NCBI GenBank assembly: GCA_025506515.1 | Contig: CM046444.1 | Span: forward strand, 74,568,192-74,632,191 | Length of the DNA: 64,000 nt | Origin: Flaveria trinervia | Taxonomy: Eukaryota > Streptophyta > Magnoliopsida > Asterales > Asteraceae | Direction of reading: 5' to 3' | Shown here: positions 62,529 to 64,000 of the stretch, piece after piece | How the letters are laid out: every line of letters starts with the position of its first letter | Numbering within the stretch: the first letter of the stretch is position 1 | Program-made: the position numbers and the translations under genes | Notes under the pieces: model-generated | Told to the model about the DNA's origin: nothing | Seen by the model: only the letters and a program-made list of their open reading frames with translations | Databases searched by the model: none

Positions 62529-63837
62529 ATGGCTTTTGCAGAAATGTTTAAATCCTTCAAATCTGATAATCTCACAATTGCATAATGTCGGTTTGTTAAT
62601 TTTGCAGCTTTAGAGAATGAAAAGATGTTAGATTTTGTTGATGGTTTTCTGTTGGTGGAAAGTAGTCTAAAGAAGTTTGATGCCCAATTAGGAAATCGTG
62701 AACAAGTTCTGAGATTGCTTGATTCTCTCCCATCAGAATGGAGCTTACACGACAAGTCGATTAAACAAGATAGAGGCTTTTGGGATTACAAACTGATGAT
62801 GGATATCAAACGTTGTGAGTACTATGAAGCGACACATCTAACTCCAAGATCATTTTAAACTCTATAGGGAACCAGAAGAGAGATCAGATTCTCGCACCAA
62901 TTTCGATGGTTTACCGAAACCTGGAACTAAAGAGGTACAAAAGGAGCTTAAGCAGACATCAATGGGTAAAGGTGGAGCTGAATTGAATGATGCAGTTTGT
63001 GATGCTGGTAAGGAAGAGGAATGGAAGCAAAATACCAGAGATTGCAACTGTGCGAAAACTCTTACTGCTGAAAGAGTCATCCTGGATCTTCCATACGAGA
63101 CAATTCGGGATATGTGTTCTTCTGCTTGCAAAATTCATTTATTTGGTGTGTATAAAGCAAATAGGTTACTCTTAAATAACCAAAAAGAATTAACCACCAT
63201 AAACGCAAAACTTAAAAAGAATGAAGCCAAGTATTTTATAAAATTAAATGAAGTTTTAAAAGAAAATGATCATTTAAAACAAACTATTCTTGAAAGAAAT
63301 GTTTAAATTAATATTTTAAATGAAAGAGTCACCTTGGCTGGATTTGAAACAAGCAAGCTTAAAACAAAGCTTGATAGATGGACCATATCCGAAATGAAAC
63401 AGGAAGAGCTACTGTGTAAACAAAGGGGAGCTAGGATTAAAACGAGAGTGGGTTGTGGTGAAAATCCATACGTTTATCCTCTTCCTAGCACCTATTGCTA
63501 CTATCCTATGCCTCAACCTCATCCATCTAATGAATTGATTGAAGCTGCAGAAACTAATAGTTTAAATGCAGGTTTAAGCAACGTTAATCTTAAAGAGGTT
63601 AGAGATGTGAAAGATTCTCCTGTAGGTTTAGGATTCCTTGGGCACGGATCAGATAAGATTAATGATGATTGCACCTCTGGTCTTCAAACACCAATATCAG
63701 TTACCTTTCCAACTTTCTTCAAAATATTCAAAACACGTATCATTCTTTCGTTTGTTCCTGTTAGGTTTGTCAAAGAAGCAACAGTTGTTGAGTCGTCAGG
63801 CAATCAGAATCCTATAACCGAAGCCGACACAATATGA
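62529..63837 (+). pseudogene. Element I: gag fragment of a further copia element
   Basis: ATG at 62529 opens MAFAEMFKSFKSDNLTIA with a TAA at once after. The frame resumes with FVNFAALENEKMLDFVDGFL, LRLLDSLPSEWSLHDKSIKQ and FWDYKLMMDIKRCEYYEA, typical of a copia gag capsid end (LPSEW motif). 62962-63306 holds CNCAKTLTAERVILDLPYET and a coiled coil LTTINAKLKKNEAKYFIKLN. After a TAA it continues KLDRWTISEMKQEELLCKQR, RVGCGENPYVYPLPSTYCYY. The GxGxxPxxYxxxP ending resembles the FGIGYNHTVPP tail of family-1 gag. No knuckle is visible. A host gene is unlikely but not excluded. Confidence 0.65.
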
Positions 63838-64000
63838 GGTGTCATTCAAGATCTTTTGGAAGCAGATCTATGTATATGAGACGAGATAAACTCATATGAT
63901 GAATCAAACATAGATGAGCGTGTTGGTTCCTCACAGATCAAGATATCTCTTGACATTGTCAAGCATCAAAAGCTTCCAAAAGCTTAATTAAGACCAATAT
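63838..64000 (+). other. Window end after gag fragment I
   Basis: The same frame continues past the TGA at 63835 as GVIQDLLEADLCI, stop, DEINSYDESNIDERVGSS, so the coding remnant probably extends beyond the window with more stops. Nothing else seen. Confidence 0.4.

Overview
The window is a stretch of plant nuclear heterochromatin made almost entirely of Ty1/copia LTR retrotransposons nested in one another. I see no convincing host gene, tRNA, rRNA or CRISPR array. Flowering-plant origin is supported by tRNA-iMet-type primer sites next to TG...CA LTRs, 5-bp target duplications, and gag-PR-IN-RT-RH polyproteins followed by a long extra ORF (aORF), the layout of the SIRE/Maximus lineage. Resemblance to elements I recall from daisy-family (Asteraceae) genomes is memory only and unverified.

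Three families occur. Family 1 (elements E, F and A, all minus strand, about 12 kb each once nested insertions are removed) has LTRs ending GGTTCTTTTGGTCCAACA on the plus strand. Family 2 (element C minus; fragments D and G plus; one split LTR) carries CTTCCGAAG-type motifs. Family 3 (element H, plus strand) has a 3' LTR starting TGTTAGGACTAGG.

Layout. 1-10.3 kb: H, entered in integrase, with a 612-bp solo LTR inserted (271-882, TSD TCTTT), a 100-N gap flanked by the same ~1 kb on both sides (probably unmerged contig ends), then RT, RNase H, spacer, decayed aORF and 3' LTR. 10.4-14.6 kb: D, 5' LTR, gag, protease and GAG-pre-integrase, then an abrupt change into a family-2 LTR. 14,670-38,978: E, inserted in that LTR and itself carrying F at 19,508-31,894 (TSD GCTGT). 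38,979-39,631: rest of the split LTR. 39.6-40.7 kb: degenerate minisatellite and an unassigned pyrimidine-rich stretch. 40.74-42.0 kb: G, RT and RNase H on the plus strand, abutting the minus-strand aORF of C. 42.25-62.16 kb: C, containing A at 44,324-56,200 (TSD CAACT). 62.5-64 kb: plus-strand gag fragment of a further copia element.

Relative age follows nesting. By-eye LTR divergence is about 1% for F and A and 3-4% for E, which F interrupts. All copies carry stops, frameshifts or deletions: E has lost the RT catalytic motif and A the end of RNase H, so none looks autonomous.

The most interesting signals are the conserved multi-domain aORF, a family-specific short motif repeated in the LTRs, the post-RNase H spacer and one protein linker of the same element, arrays of small hairpins in the family-1 spacers, and a palindromic TGACGTCA next to the TATA box of E.
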